Source: Sulfolobaceae archaeon (lineage in GTDB: Archaea > Thermoproteota > Thermoprotei_A > Sulfolobales > Sulfolobaceae). From it: 29,439 nucleotides of DNA. The notes beneath the pieces are model-generated. The model did not search any database. It saw only the letters and a list, made by a program, of their open reading frames with translations, and was not told where the DNA came from. Positions 22,993 through 29,439 of this stretch are shown here, piece after piece (position 1 is the stretch's first letter; each line of letters starts with the position of its first letter). Location: the NCBI GenBank assembly GCA_028277025.1, contig JAPYVG010000022.1:1-29439 (forward strand). Reading direction: 5' to 3'. Made by a program: the position numbers and the translations under genes.

Positions 22993-23691
22993 ATGTTAGA
23001 AGAAAAATTAGCAATAGAATTATATAATGCATATGTTAATAGAAAAGAAATAGAGCCGTTTCAGATAGATTTTTATTCCGCTAAAAAGGTGTTTCAAATA
23101 TTCTCTTCAATGATAACTCAATCTGAGGGTTTCGGCGGTTATAAGATATCTTTCACGACTCAAGAGGCCTTAAAAAAGTACCAAATTACTGAACCCTTAA
23201 TCGGAATACTAAGCAAAAGAATGATCATAAAAGAAGGCAATGAAGTTGACTTATGGTTTAAAAACAGTATGGCGGAAGTCGAACTGATTTATGAGTTGGA
23301 GAACTGTACATTATCAGAATTTCCGTCTTGTGTTAAAAATATATATTTAGGGGTTGAGGTCCCGGGTACTAGATTTAGCACATGGAATTTAACTGCGGCA
23401 CAAATCTTAGCAGACGATTGCGCAGCTTCAAGGCTGTATGTAGGAGTACCAGTTGAGATGGGATTCAATAGGACTGTAGAACTTTACCTAAACGGGAATA
23501 AGGTAAGAGAAGGCAGACCCTCTTATGTTTTCGGAAGTTCTGATAATGTGGTGAAATGGTTATTAAGGAGGGTAGTGAGTATAACAGGGTTTGTGTCTTC
23601 TGGGGTTTTTGTTGGGCCTATTAACATTAAAAGTGGTGATAAAATAAGATTGAAAAGTGAGAACATTGAATATGAAGTGAGATTTAATTAA
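22993..23691 (+). CDS. FAH-superfamily protein, 2-keto-4-pentenoate hydratase (MhpD)-like
   Basis: 232 residues. The Glu-x-Glu of the divalent metal site is seen in MAEVELIYE (Glu95, Glu97), and the third ligand region as GVEVPGTRFSTWNLTAAQIL (120-139), corresponding to EIPDSRxxDW in MhpD-type hydratases. ADDCAASRLYVG and the C-terminal VGPINIKSGDKIRL fit the same fold. The usual role is hydration or cleavage of oxo-acids in aromatic breakdown, but no other gene of such a pathway is nearby, so the substrate is unknown. The length is slightly shorter than the common 260 residues. A decayed insertion follows its 3' end. Confidence 0.78.
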   Translation: MLEEKLAIELYNAYVNRKEIEPFQIDFYSAKKVFQIFSSMITQSEGFGGYKISFTTQEALKKYQITEPLIGILSKRMIIKEGNEVDLWFKNSMAEVELIYELENCTLSEFPSCVKNIYLGVEVPGTRFSTWNLTAAQILADDCAASRLYVGVPVEMGFNRTVELYLNGNKVREGRPSYVFGSSDNVVKWLLRRVVSITGFVSSGVFVGPINIKSGDKIRLKSENIEYEVRFN

Positions 23692-23711
23692 CCTAAGCTA
23701 TTGTTAACTTT

Positions 23712-23920
23712 TCCCGATAAGTCGCGAAGTTTATGTCATCTAATGTTACTTAGCATTTTTAAGACTCTCATGAATCCTATAGTTGCACATAAAAGAGAAC
23801 CCTCAGTTAACCCGAGAGGGTTAATCAAGCTTCCCATGACGTGGCTGGGAGTTCATATGCTTCAACCTAGGGAATGAAAATAAGGAATATAAAAACGAGG
23901 GTTAAATCATGAAAACCTTA
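23712..23920 (+). mobile_element. Decayed hairpin-containing insertion (copy B)
   Basis: Related to the insertion at 10385-10654. The left part shares CCGATAA, GTTTATGTCAT, CTCATGAA and GAGAACCCTC blocks in the same order and spacing. A 7-pair hairpin (TTAACCC 23807-23813, GGGTTAA 23818-23824) follows. The right part shares GGGAATGA and ends AGGGTTAAATCATGAAAACC, like the right end of copy A. No coding frame remains. It lies between the convergent ends of the FAH-like and UppP-like genes. Probably a MITE or an IS200/IS605-type remnant; the edges are approximate. Confidence 0.5.
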
Positions 23921-23940
23921 TTAAAGGCCCTTATAACTCG

Positions 23941-24741
23941 CTAAGCTAGTATTAACCCTAGGGCGCTTACAGTTATTGCTATAGCTCCAAGCGAGAAGTT
24001 TACTACGTAAACCTTGTTGCTCTTAGCAAATTTTAGTAAATAATGTATCACGATCAACCCGGTTAAAAAAGCGATCAAAATAGAGATTACAATACCCACT
24101 ACACCTATATCATTTACTGCATACTTAACATTTGACTTTGTTAAAAGTATAGTAGTCCCTACAGCACCTATTGCAGCTGGAATGTAAGCTAGATAGGAGT
24201 ACTTAAAAGCGTCCTCCGGTTTAACTCCTAATAATAGCATTGTAGAAACGGTCATACCAGACCTACTTACACCTGGTAACGCTGCGAGTCCTTGAGCTAT
24301 TCCAACGATTATCATATCCTTTACTGTTAATTCTTTGAATTCCCTCTGTTTACTTCTAGAGAATTTAATATATATGCCGTCTAAAATCAGAACTACTCCC
24401 AGAATTATCATCGGTATTGACGGGTTGTAAGCGTTTTGTAAAAGTTTATCAGAAATCAAGTAAAGCGGTACTCCTACTATACCAGTAAACACAGTGACAA
24501 TTATAAGGAATTTTAATAGGAAGAAGTCCTTAAATACCCTTAAGACCTCCCTTCTAAAGTAAACTAGAGCAGTCCCTATTGAACCCATCTCCATGAAAAG
24601 TCCAAAAGTATAAGCTATGGCCACGTCTAAGTTCAGTAGATAATGAGATGCTAATAGTTCTTGGGTCTTACTGCTAATAGGTAACCATTCCGCTATACCT
24701 TGTACTATACCTAAAATAATAGCTACTAACACATTTGACAT
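23941..24741 (-). CDS. uppP: Undecaprenyl-diphosphatase (UppP/BacA)-like membrane phosphatase
   Basis: 266 residues, about eight hydrophobic segments. QGIAEWLPISSKTQE (14-28) is the first UppP catalytic motif, with Glu18 and the serines; LPGVSRSGMTVS (155-166) is the second, with Arg160. In bacteria the enzyme removes a phosphate from undecaprenyl diphosphate. Archaea use dolichol-type carriers for N-glycosylation, so recycling of dolichyl diphosphate is the likely job. The upstream small membrane protein ends three bases before its start, and a PAP2-type lipid phosphatase is divergent nearby. The 3' end lies close to the copy B insertion. Confidence 0.9.
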   Translation of the reverse strand: MSNVLVAIILGIVQGIAEWLPISSKTQELLASHYLLNLDVAIAYTFGLFMEMGSIGTALVYFRREVLRVFKDFFLLKFLIIVTVFTGIVGVPLYLISDKLLQNAYNPSIPMIILGVVLILDGIYIKFSRSKQREFKELTVKDMIIVGIAQGLAALPGVSRSGMTVSTMLLLGVKPEDAFKYSYLAYIPAAIGAVGTTILLTKSNVKYAVNDIGVVGIVISILIAFLTGLIVIHYLLKFAKSNKVYVVNFSLGAIAITVSALGLILA

Positions 24742-24744
24742 AAT

Positions 24745-24963
24745 TTACACCCCTCTACTAAGCAAAGAGAGTTCCAGACCGAGCAGAGTAATACAATTCT
24801 CGTGATATAGTAAGCTAAGTAACAGTACTGATGAACTCACAAATGCTGGCACTCTTACCTTGACGTAAGCTAGTAACACTGGTAAAATGAGGATTAAGGA
24901 AAACGGGTCTCCGTGTTCAATTAGAATTAGGGAAAACGAGGTTATGGTGATAAAAGGTCTCAT
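24745..24963 (-). CDS. Small two-helix membrane protein upstream of uppP
   Basis: 72 residues with two or three hydrophobic stretches (SLILILPVLLAYVKVRVPAF and FVSSSVLLLSLLYHE). It is not recognised. It is supported as real by a minus-strand TATA-like GGTTAAATAAGG (24982-24993 on the plus strand), 25 bases before the ATG, and by a three-base gap to uppP with no other promoter between. It may assist the phosphatase or be unrelated. Its small size leaves doubt. Confidence 0.55.
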   Translation of the reverse strand: MRPFITITSFSLILIEHGDPFSLILILPVLLAYVKVRVPAFVSSSVLLLSLLYHENCITLLGLELSLLSRGV

Positions 24964-25068
24964 AATGATGGATAAGATATTGGTTAAATAAGGATGACGT
25001 ATAGAGATTATATAATAATATATATACTATGAACAAACTTATTAGGAAAATATAGTCTTCATATACCT

Positions 25069-25677
25069 ATGAAATGGCACTGGTCACTACTAGCACTCTT
25101 CCTAATACTTTCATTAATTGTAAAACTTGTCGGTGAGCAAAACATTCAGGCAAACGTTTACGTTTTTCAACTCATAAACTATCATCAAATTACTTCACTC
25201 AATCCAATTATGGTATTTTTCTCAAAGTATGGTAGGGAGTACGTTTGGATACCGTTAACAGCTGTTCTTTTGATTTTTAAGAAGACTAGGAGAATAGCAA
25301 TAACACTTGCGGCCTCGTTTATTGTAGCAATTATATTGGGAGAAGCAAGTAAACTATTAATTGCCCAACCTAGGCCTTTTTACTATATTCATGCCAATTT
25401 ACTAGTACCTGAGCCTCACGATTACAGTTATCCATCTGGACACGCTTTAATAGTAGGCGACGGAGCACTCGTTTTATTACAGACTTCACCGAAATGGTTA
25501 TGGATTCCTATGTTTATCGAGGCATTAATAGTGAGTTACTCAAGGGTTTACGTTGGAGTTCACTGGCCCTTAGATATTTTAAGTGGTTGGTTATTAGGGG
25601 GGTGGATAGCTTATTTCACTATTGATATGGAAAAGAGAGGAGTTCTAAAACCAGTAGAAAAAATTTTTGGTGTATAA
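25069..25677 (+). CDS. PAP2-superfamily lipid phosphatase
   Basis: 202 residues, about five or six membrane segments. The three phosphatase motifs are complete: KLLIAQPRP (Lys95, Arg102), PSGH (122-125, catalytic His) and [12 protein letters not shown] (Ser158, Arg159, His165, Asp169). These face the outside of the membrane in known members and remove phosphate from polyprenyl or lipid phosphates. Divergent from the uppP-like operon, it may share the polyprenyl-diphosphate pool with it. Sulfolobus dolichyl diphosphate phosphatase is a PAP2 protein, so one of the two genes may be redundant or have another lipid as substrate. Confidence 0.93.
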   Translation: MKWHWSLLALFLILSLIVKLVGEQNIQANVYVFQLINYHQITSLNPIMVFFSKYGREYVWIPLTAVLLIFKKTRRIAITLAASFIVAIILGEASKLLIAQPRPFYYIHANLLVPEPHDYSYPSGHALIVGDGALVLLQTSPKWLWIPMFIEALIVSYSRVYVGVHWPLDILSGWLLGGWIAYFTIDMEKRGVLKPVEKIFGV

Positions 25678-25739
25678 ACTTTTATTGACGGAATAATGAC
25701 ACAGAGAACTAAATTGAATATGTAGTTTCATAGTAAAGA

Positions 25740-25750
25740 TTTAAATTATT
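25740..25750 (+). promoter_or_regulatory. TATA box of the 25769 gene
   Basis: TTTAAATTATT is centred about 25 bases before the ATG at 25769. It selects that start over the TTG (25763) and GTG (25766) codons just before it. Confidence 0.5.
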
Positions 25751-25768
25751 CTTTTCAATTTTTTGGTG

Positions 25769-26185
25769 ATGAAGTACTCAGATACCCTTAAGACAAGCCA
25801 CGGTTTTGAGGTAATAGAACTGTTCAAAGACCCTGTTTTCACATTCGGTAACCTATTAGGTGCGGAAGTCAAAGAGGGAAACGGAGAGTACAGAGTCGGA
25901 ATACCTGTGAAAGGGCTGTTCTATCTTCCCTTTGAAATTGTATTTTACACTAGAAGGTTTGCGTCAGAGAGAAAAGTGAGTTATATTGCATATTCACCAG
26001 ACCTTACGAGGAATAGGTGGGGGAGTTTGCAGATAGCATATGAAAACAAGACGTTAAATATAAACCTTGAGATAGAGTTTCCTTTTGAACCTATTAGTTC
26101 GCTAATTTTAAAGCGGAGGATTAAAAAATCTCTGAAAAATATTGAAGAAATAATAAGAATAGAGAAGATAAAAAGGAAAATTTGA
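25769..26185 (+). CDS. Unknown protein, possible SRPBCC-like fold
   Basis: 138 residues, not recognised. Strands (YRVGIPVKGLFYLPFEIVFY, VSYIAYSPDL, SLQIAYENKTLNINLEIEF) are followed by a charged C-terminal helix (ILKRRIKKSLKNIEEIIRI), the plan of small helix-grip lipid-binding proteins. There is no signal peptide or membrane helix. A similar plan is seen in the 2345 gene product, without clear identity. It is convergent with the phosphate transporter, with three bases between the stops. Confidence 0.6.
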   Translation: MKYSDTLKTSHGFEVIELFKDPVFTFGNLLGAEVKEGNGEYRVGIPVKGLFYLPFEIVFYTRRFASERKVSYIAYSPDLTRNRWGSLQIAYENKTLNINLEIEFPFEPISSLILKRRIKKSLKNIEEIIRIEKIKRKI

Positions 26186-26188
26186 TTT

Positions 26189-27670
26189 TTATTGAGCTGT
26201 TATTATTTCTTCTCTAGAGGCCTCTTCTAAGCTTTTACCTTTGGGTTCTGGTATGAAGAAGAGTGTTAGTAAGGCTCCTATTACGCTTACTATTGCTAGT
26301 AGTATTAGGATATCTTTTATTCCTATTGCTTTTAGTAGGCTTGGGAATAGGTATGTTGATATTGCTGCCCCTAGTTTTCCGCCTGCTGCTGATATCCCAT
26401 GCCCTGTAGTCCTAAACCTAGTTGGATAAACTTCTGCTGGGATTACGAATGTAGTAGTGTTTGGCCCGAAGTCTATGAAGAAGAATGATAGGGAGTAGAG
26501 GAGGAATGCTAAGATAGAAGGTATTAGAAACCCAGTTACCTTAGTCCCACTAACAATCATAATTGAGGATATGATGGTATAAATTACTGCAAGCACTATA
26601 AACCCTTGAATTTGTATCAACTTCCTACCCAACTTATCTATTAATGCTACGGTAGTAAAGTATCCAGGGGCGCCTACTAGGTATGGTACTGCACCTAGGA
26701 ATAGTGCTTTTGCTAAGTCTGATTGGAATACTGGGAGTGATAGTGTGGTGGCATGTGATGGGAAGGGGCTTCCGAATATTGGGGCTATGACTGGTGATGA
26801 GTATATTCCTGTCCCGTAGAATGCGACGTCTATTATGAACCAAGATCCCGCTGTTCCTATTAATAGTGGGCCGAAGGTAGTTAAGAACTCTATGAGGTTT
26901 CTTTTCCTAGAACTTACTGTTTTTTCAGCGTGTATGTCTGCTCCTAGTATTTTTGCTGCTTTTTTTGCTTCATTTATGTCTCCTTTTACTAGTAGTGAGT
27001 ATCTCGGTGTTTCTGGTATTTTTCTTCTTAAGTATATTACTGTTGCTGCTGGTATTGCTCCTACCCCGGCAATTACCCTCCATGCTAAATCTGGTGGTAG
27101 TGTTGCTGCTGATATTACACCTACTGCTGCTGCCGCCAATGATCCTAATGCTTGGTTTGAGAATACTAATGCTATTAACTTACCCCTATCATTAAGGTTT
27201 GCGTACTCACTCATTATTGTTGCAGATATTGGGTAATCACCACCTATTCCTAAACCCATTATGAATCTGAAGAGTATTAATAATGGTAGATTTGGTGATA
27301 GTGCGCTAAATAATGCTCCTAAGGTTAATAGTAATGCTTCAATACCGTAAACCTTCTTCCTACCCCAATAATCACCTAAAAAGCCAAATAATAATTGGCC
27401 AATGACTGCAGACCATATGGCGATTGAGGCTAGTAAACCAGTCCAAAAAGCTGAGCCTTGGCCAGTTAGGTAATCAGAAAATCCCTGTAGTGAGATGCCG
27501 GCATATTTTGGTGAGTCTTGAAAAATTGCTAAAATATAACCAATATTCACGAGATCATAGGCGTCAGTAAAAAAGCCCATACCAGCAGTATACCAAATCC
27601 TAATATGAGCAAAACTCAACTTTAGTTGGTCTATTGGTTTGAAAGGCGTGTTTGGTAATCCCTTACTCAT
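26189..27670 (-). CDS. PHS-type MFS transporter, probable phosphate:H+ symporter
   Basis: 493 residues, 12 hydrophobic helices. GMGFFTDAYDLVNIG (about 30-44) and GLGIGGDYPISATIMSE (about 140-156) are signatures of the phosphate:H+ symporter (PHS, Pho84-like) branch; GFLGDYWGRKKVYG is the MFS loop. EVYPTRFRTTGHGISAAGGK is typical of the last third. Organic-anion or sugar uptake remains possible, since related branches share these motifs. The codon use is patchwork: the first third has mixed codons, while long later parts use almost only ATA for Ile and TTC for Phe. An inverted repeat lies in the upstream spacer (27730-27772). Confidence 0.85.
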   Translation of the reverse strand: MSKGLPNTPFKPIDQLKLSFAHIRIWYTAGMGFFTDAYDLVNIGYILAIFQDSPKYAGISLQGFSDYLTGQGSAFWTGLLASIAIWSAVIGQLLFGFLGDYWGRKKVYGIEALLLTLGALFSALSPNLPLLILFRFIMGLGIGGDYPISATIMSEYANLNDRGKLIALVFSNQALGSLAAAAVGVISAATLPPDLAWRVIAGVGAIPAATVIYLRRKIPETPRYSLLVKGDINEAKKAAKILGADIHAEKTVSSRKRNLIEFLTTFGPLLIGTAGSWFIIDVAFYGTGIYSSPVIAPIFGSPFPSHATTLSLPVFQSDLAKALFLGAVPYLVGAPGYFTTVALIDKLGRKLIQIQGFIVLAVIYTIISSIMIVSGTKVTGFLIPSILAFLLYSLSFFFIDFGPNTTTFVIPAEVYPTRFRTTGHGISAAGGKLGAAISTYLFPSLLKAIGIKDILILLAIVSVIGALLTLFFIPEPKGKSLEEASREEIITAQ

Positions 27671-27729
27671 TGCGTGAAAATGTAATTTATCGTGATATTA
27701 AAATTTTGCTATATAGTGAAAAATATTGA

Positions 27730-27772
27730 ATATAGTAATATATAATTAAATATAATCTTAATATTACTATAT
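27730..27772. promoter_or_regulatory. 12-base inverted repeat between divergent transporter genes
   Basis: ATATAGTAATAT (27730-27741) and ATATTACTATAT (27761-27772) are perfect reverse complements around an AT-rich centre. CTATATAG occurs at 27710-27717 and again, overlapping the second arm, at 27767-27774. The site lies between the starts of the phosphate transporter and the amino-acid permease and could be an operator, though AT-rich sequence makes chance palindromes easier. Confidence 0.4.
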
Positions 27773-27810
27773 AGTTTATATAGATAAGGGTCGCGTTAAA
27801 TGGTGGGATA

Positions 27811-27818
27811 GTTTTAAG
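27811..27818 (+). promoter_or_regulatory. TATA box of the amino-acid permease gene
   Basis: GTTTTAAG is centred about 28 bases before the ATG at 27843, the expected leaderless spacing. Confidence 0.4.
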
Positions 27819-27842
27819 ATTCAAGTTACGTCAATTTCTCTA

Positions 27843-29123
27843 ATGAAGAAGTTAAACTTGTTTCAAGCTCTAGCAATTGGGCTTGGGAATATTATAGGGG
27901 CTGGCATATTCGTAATGGTAGGGGCTGGGATTTCAGCCTCGGGTCCCTCGGTCTTACTTGCCTTCTTAATAACTGCACTTTATGCTTCAACAGTCGGTTT
28001 AAATAACGCTGAACTGGCCTCAGATTTTCCTAATGTGGAGGGTGGAGTTTATAGTTTTGCTTATCTAACTTTGGGTGAAACTATAGGCTTTTTAGTAGGT
28101 TGGTTTAGAGTTATAGGTTACGCAATTAGCGGTGGTGCTACAGCTTTAGGGTTTTCCAGCTATTTGCTTTACTCTCTTGGGATAACCTCTTCATATCTCG
28201 TCTTTTTAATAGCAATTCTCCTCATAGTCATTTTGTCAGTAGTTAACTACTTTGGCCTAAAACTTGCATCAGAAATAGAGTCAATCTTTGTGGTTTTGAA
28301 TATATCTGGGCTATTTCTCTTCTCAGTTATTACCCTTTTGATTAGCGGGATAAGGCTTTCAAACTTTGAGCCATTCATGCCATACGGTGTCTCTGGGTTA
28401 TTGACAGCTTCTGGTATAGCGTTTTTCGCATATTCCGGTTTTAATACTATTGCAACTTTAACACCTGCAACTGAAAATGGGGAAAGGGTAATCCCTAAGG
28501 CTATTGTGCTTTCTTTGCTTATCAGTGCACTCCTCTATATGCTCGTTACTTTTTCTATGGTTGATGCAGTAAATTACAAAGACTTTGGGACTTCGGCCGC
28601 GCCTCTCCAATTAGTCATGAGTAGATTAAGGGAACCAATTATCGTTTACTCTTTTGTTAACTTAACGGCTATTTTAGCTACTGTTACTGTAACTTTATCT
28701 ACTATAATCGCTACCGAGAGAACTTTTATGCAGATGGTAGAGGATAAAATGATACCTTTACCTTTCGGTGGTAGGAAGTCTGTTCTCATAATTATAGCAG
28801 TTATAATGGCATCTTCTCTAGGGCTGGGCAATGTGGAAATAATATCGCTTGTTTCTAACTTTGGTATTGTTTTTTCTTATATGTTATCTGGAGTGGAAGT
28901 AATGATAGCTAGGCATAGAGGTATAAGGGGGAAATTTAGAGCCCCGTTATTTCCATACCTTCAAGTTCTCTCATTCGTTTTATCCGGGGTCTTCATTCTC
29001 TCCCTTGGATTCGTTTCTCTAGAGATAGGTTTTATAACTCTCTTAATAGGTTTAATTATTCACGGTCTCCATAAGGAGATAGTAAAGCATAAAGAAAAGT
29101 ATGAGATTGGCAAGAAAATTTAA
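27843..29123 (+). CDS. APC-family amino-acid permease
   Basis: 426 residues, about 12 membrane segments. The N-terminus (LNLFQALAIGLGNIIGAGIF, then VMVGAGISASGPSVLLAFLI) is the APC signature with the broken first helix GxIIGAGIF that binds the amino-acid backbone. ELASDFPNVEGGVYSFAY, FFAYSGFNTIATLTPATEN and KAIVLSLLISALLYMLV are equally typical. A secondary importer; which amino acid is unknown. The charged tail (HKEIVKHKEKYEIGKK) is cytoplasmic. A small ORF follows 53 bases downstream. Confidence 0.9.
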   Translation: MKKLNLFQALAIGLGNIIGAGIFVMVGAGISASGPSVLLAFLITALYASTVGLNNAELASDFPNVEGGVYSFAYLTLGETIGFLVGWFRVIGYAISGGATALGFSSYLLYSLGITSSYLVFLIAILLIVILSVVNYFGLKLASEIESIFVVLNISGLFLFSVITLLISGIRLSNFEPFMPYGVSGLLTASGIAFFAYSGFNTIATLTPATENGERVIPKAIVLSLLISALLYMLVTFSMVDAVNYKDFGTSAAPLQLVMSRLREPIIVYSFVNLTAILATVTVTLSTIIATERTFMQMVEDKMIPLPFGGRKSVLIIIAVIMASSLGLGNVEIISLVSNFGIVFSYMLSGVEVMIARHRGIRGKFRAPLFPYLQVLSFVLSGVFILSLGFVSLEIGFITLLIGLIIHGLHKEIVKHKEKYEIGKKI

Positions 29124-29176
29124 GCATTGCCCGATAAACTACCTTTAGACTGGATTGTTTGTGAGGGTGAGGACGG

Positions 29177-29371
29177 ATGAAATGTGGCGCGATGAACTGT
29201 GAACATAAAATAATTGTAGTCTGTGATGTGCTCAAGAAGAGCTTAATCATTGAGGCATTTGATGAGACGTTTGACTATTATTATGCTGTATACTTAGACG
29301 ATGAGCTATGTGATGAGGGTAAAAGTAGGCTGATATACGAGTTAGCTCGACATGGAGAATATGAGAAATAA
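29177..29371 (+). CDS. Small unknown protein
   Basis: 64 residues, acidic, four cysteines, three of them in the first 16 residues (KCGAMNCEHKIIVVC) and one later (DDELCDEGKSR). Not recognised. A purine-rich GAGGGTGAGG lies 6-15 bases before the ATG and could be a ribosome binding site, as expected for a downstream operon gene; there is no clear TATA box. It might be a small metal-binding protein, but the Cys spacing fits no motif I know. The opposite-strand frame at 29056-29250 is a shadow. Confidence 0.4.
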   Translation: MKCGAMNCEHKIIVVCDVLKKSLIIEAFDETFDYYYAVYLDDELCDEGKSRLIYELARHGEYEK

Positions 29372-29439
29372 TTGGGCTTGTGTGTTTGTGATGATTAAGG
29401 TTTACTCACAAAGCCCGAATCTGACACACATGTAGGCGT
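29372..29439. other. Window end with short complementary segments
   Basis: Imperfect pairing of GGGCTTGTG (about 29373) with CACAAAGCCC (about 29407) could form a hairpin or terminator. TGTGT and ACACA also flank a GTGATGA...CTGA pair that resembles C/D box ends, but the interval is too short for a normal C/D guide RNA. Nothing is called. Confidence 0.25.

Noticed and set aside
24961..24975. TGATGG box considered as a C/D RNA start
   Set aside because: It overlaps the start codon of the small membrane protein and no D box is found at a proper distance.
26835..27236. Plus-strand frames of 133 and 80 codons opposite the phosphate transporter
   Set aside because: They arise from the codon bias of the transporter gene on the other strand. 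Their readings are simple Ala/Ser/Leu repeats.
29124..29150. CCGATAAAC after the permease stop, as another left end of the insertion family
   Set aside because: Only about ten bases match, and the rest of the left-end blocks (TTATGTCAT and others) are missing.
29380..29432. C/D box small RNA candidate (GTGATGA and CTGA flanked by TGTGT/ACACA)
   Set aside because: Only about 26 bases lie between the boxes, too few for two guides with internal C' and D' boxes, and no such internal boxes are visible.

Overview
This window looks like part of a Sulfolobales (Sulfolobaceae) chromosome. The DNA is AT-rich. Many genes have a TATA-like box about 26 bases before the start codon, as expected for leaderless mRNAs. 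The gene set also fits: crenarchaeal ribosomal protein L13e, archaeal Trm10, a PaREP1-family protein, a DUF2173 protein, a long acetyl-CoA synthetase, a PHS-type phosphate transporter and a stand-alone CARF protein. No rRNA, tRNA or CRISPR array was seen. All calls come from reading the sequence; no database search was run.

Layout. 1-186 is the GC-rich 3' end of a gene, probably a transposase. 404-2284 (minus) is a tightly overlapping purE-purK operon ending in a ModE-like DNA-binding protein. 2345-4765 (plus) holds an unknown protein, an FAD-binding oxidoreductase subunit and a nucleoside hydrolase. 4762-6063 (minus) is an MFS transporter followed by a small winged-helix regulator, divergent from acs (6131-8110) across one shared TATA element. 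8111-8941 is a decayed non-coding stretch with one doubtful small ORF. After an MFS transporter (8942-10054, minus), an S9 peptidase gene has been destroyed: its two ends (10086-10391 and 10652-10846) flank a 260-base hairpin-rich element. trm10 and a PaREP1 gene follow.

12979-17994 is a five-gene plus-strand cluster: two radical SAM/SPASM proteins resembling the late enzymes of siroheme-dependent heme synthesis (AhbC and AhbD), a 14-TM-type MFS exporter, a PflX-like radical SAM protein and a DUF504 protein. 18238-18953 (minus) is a two-gene module: a ribbon-helix-helix/DUF5678-like protein overlapping a retropepsin-like aspartic protease. Its promoter TATA box is framed by a perfect 10-base inverted repeat, which suggests autoregulation. 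19274-20383 holds a DUF2173 protein and two unknown proteins.

20786-22557 combines a peroxiredoxin, an OsmC-like protein, a single-domain CARF protein (candidate ring nuclease) and L13e. 22993-23691 is an FAH/MhpD-like protein. 23941-25677 is a divergent pair of lipid-phosphate phosphatases, UppP-like (with a small membrane protein upstream) and PAP2. The window ends with an unknown protein, a phosphate transporter with patchwork codon use, an APC amino-acid permease and a small unknown ORF.

The items most worth following are the RHH/DUF5678-retropepsin module with its operator-like repeat, the orphan CARF protein beside a ribosomal gene, the family of related hairpin-rich insertions (clearest at 10385-10654 and 23712-23920), and a pair of short repeats at 22590-22663 that differ by a compensatory base change.
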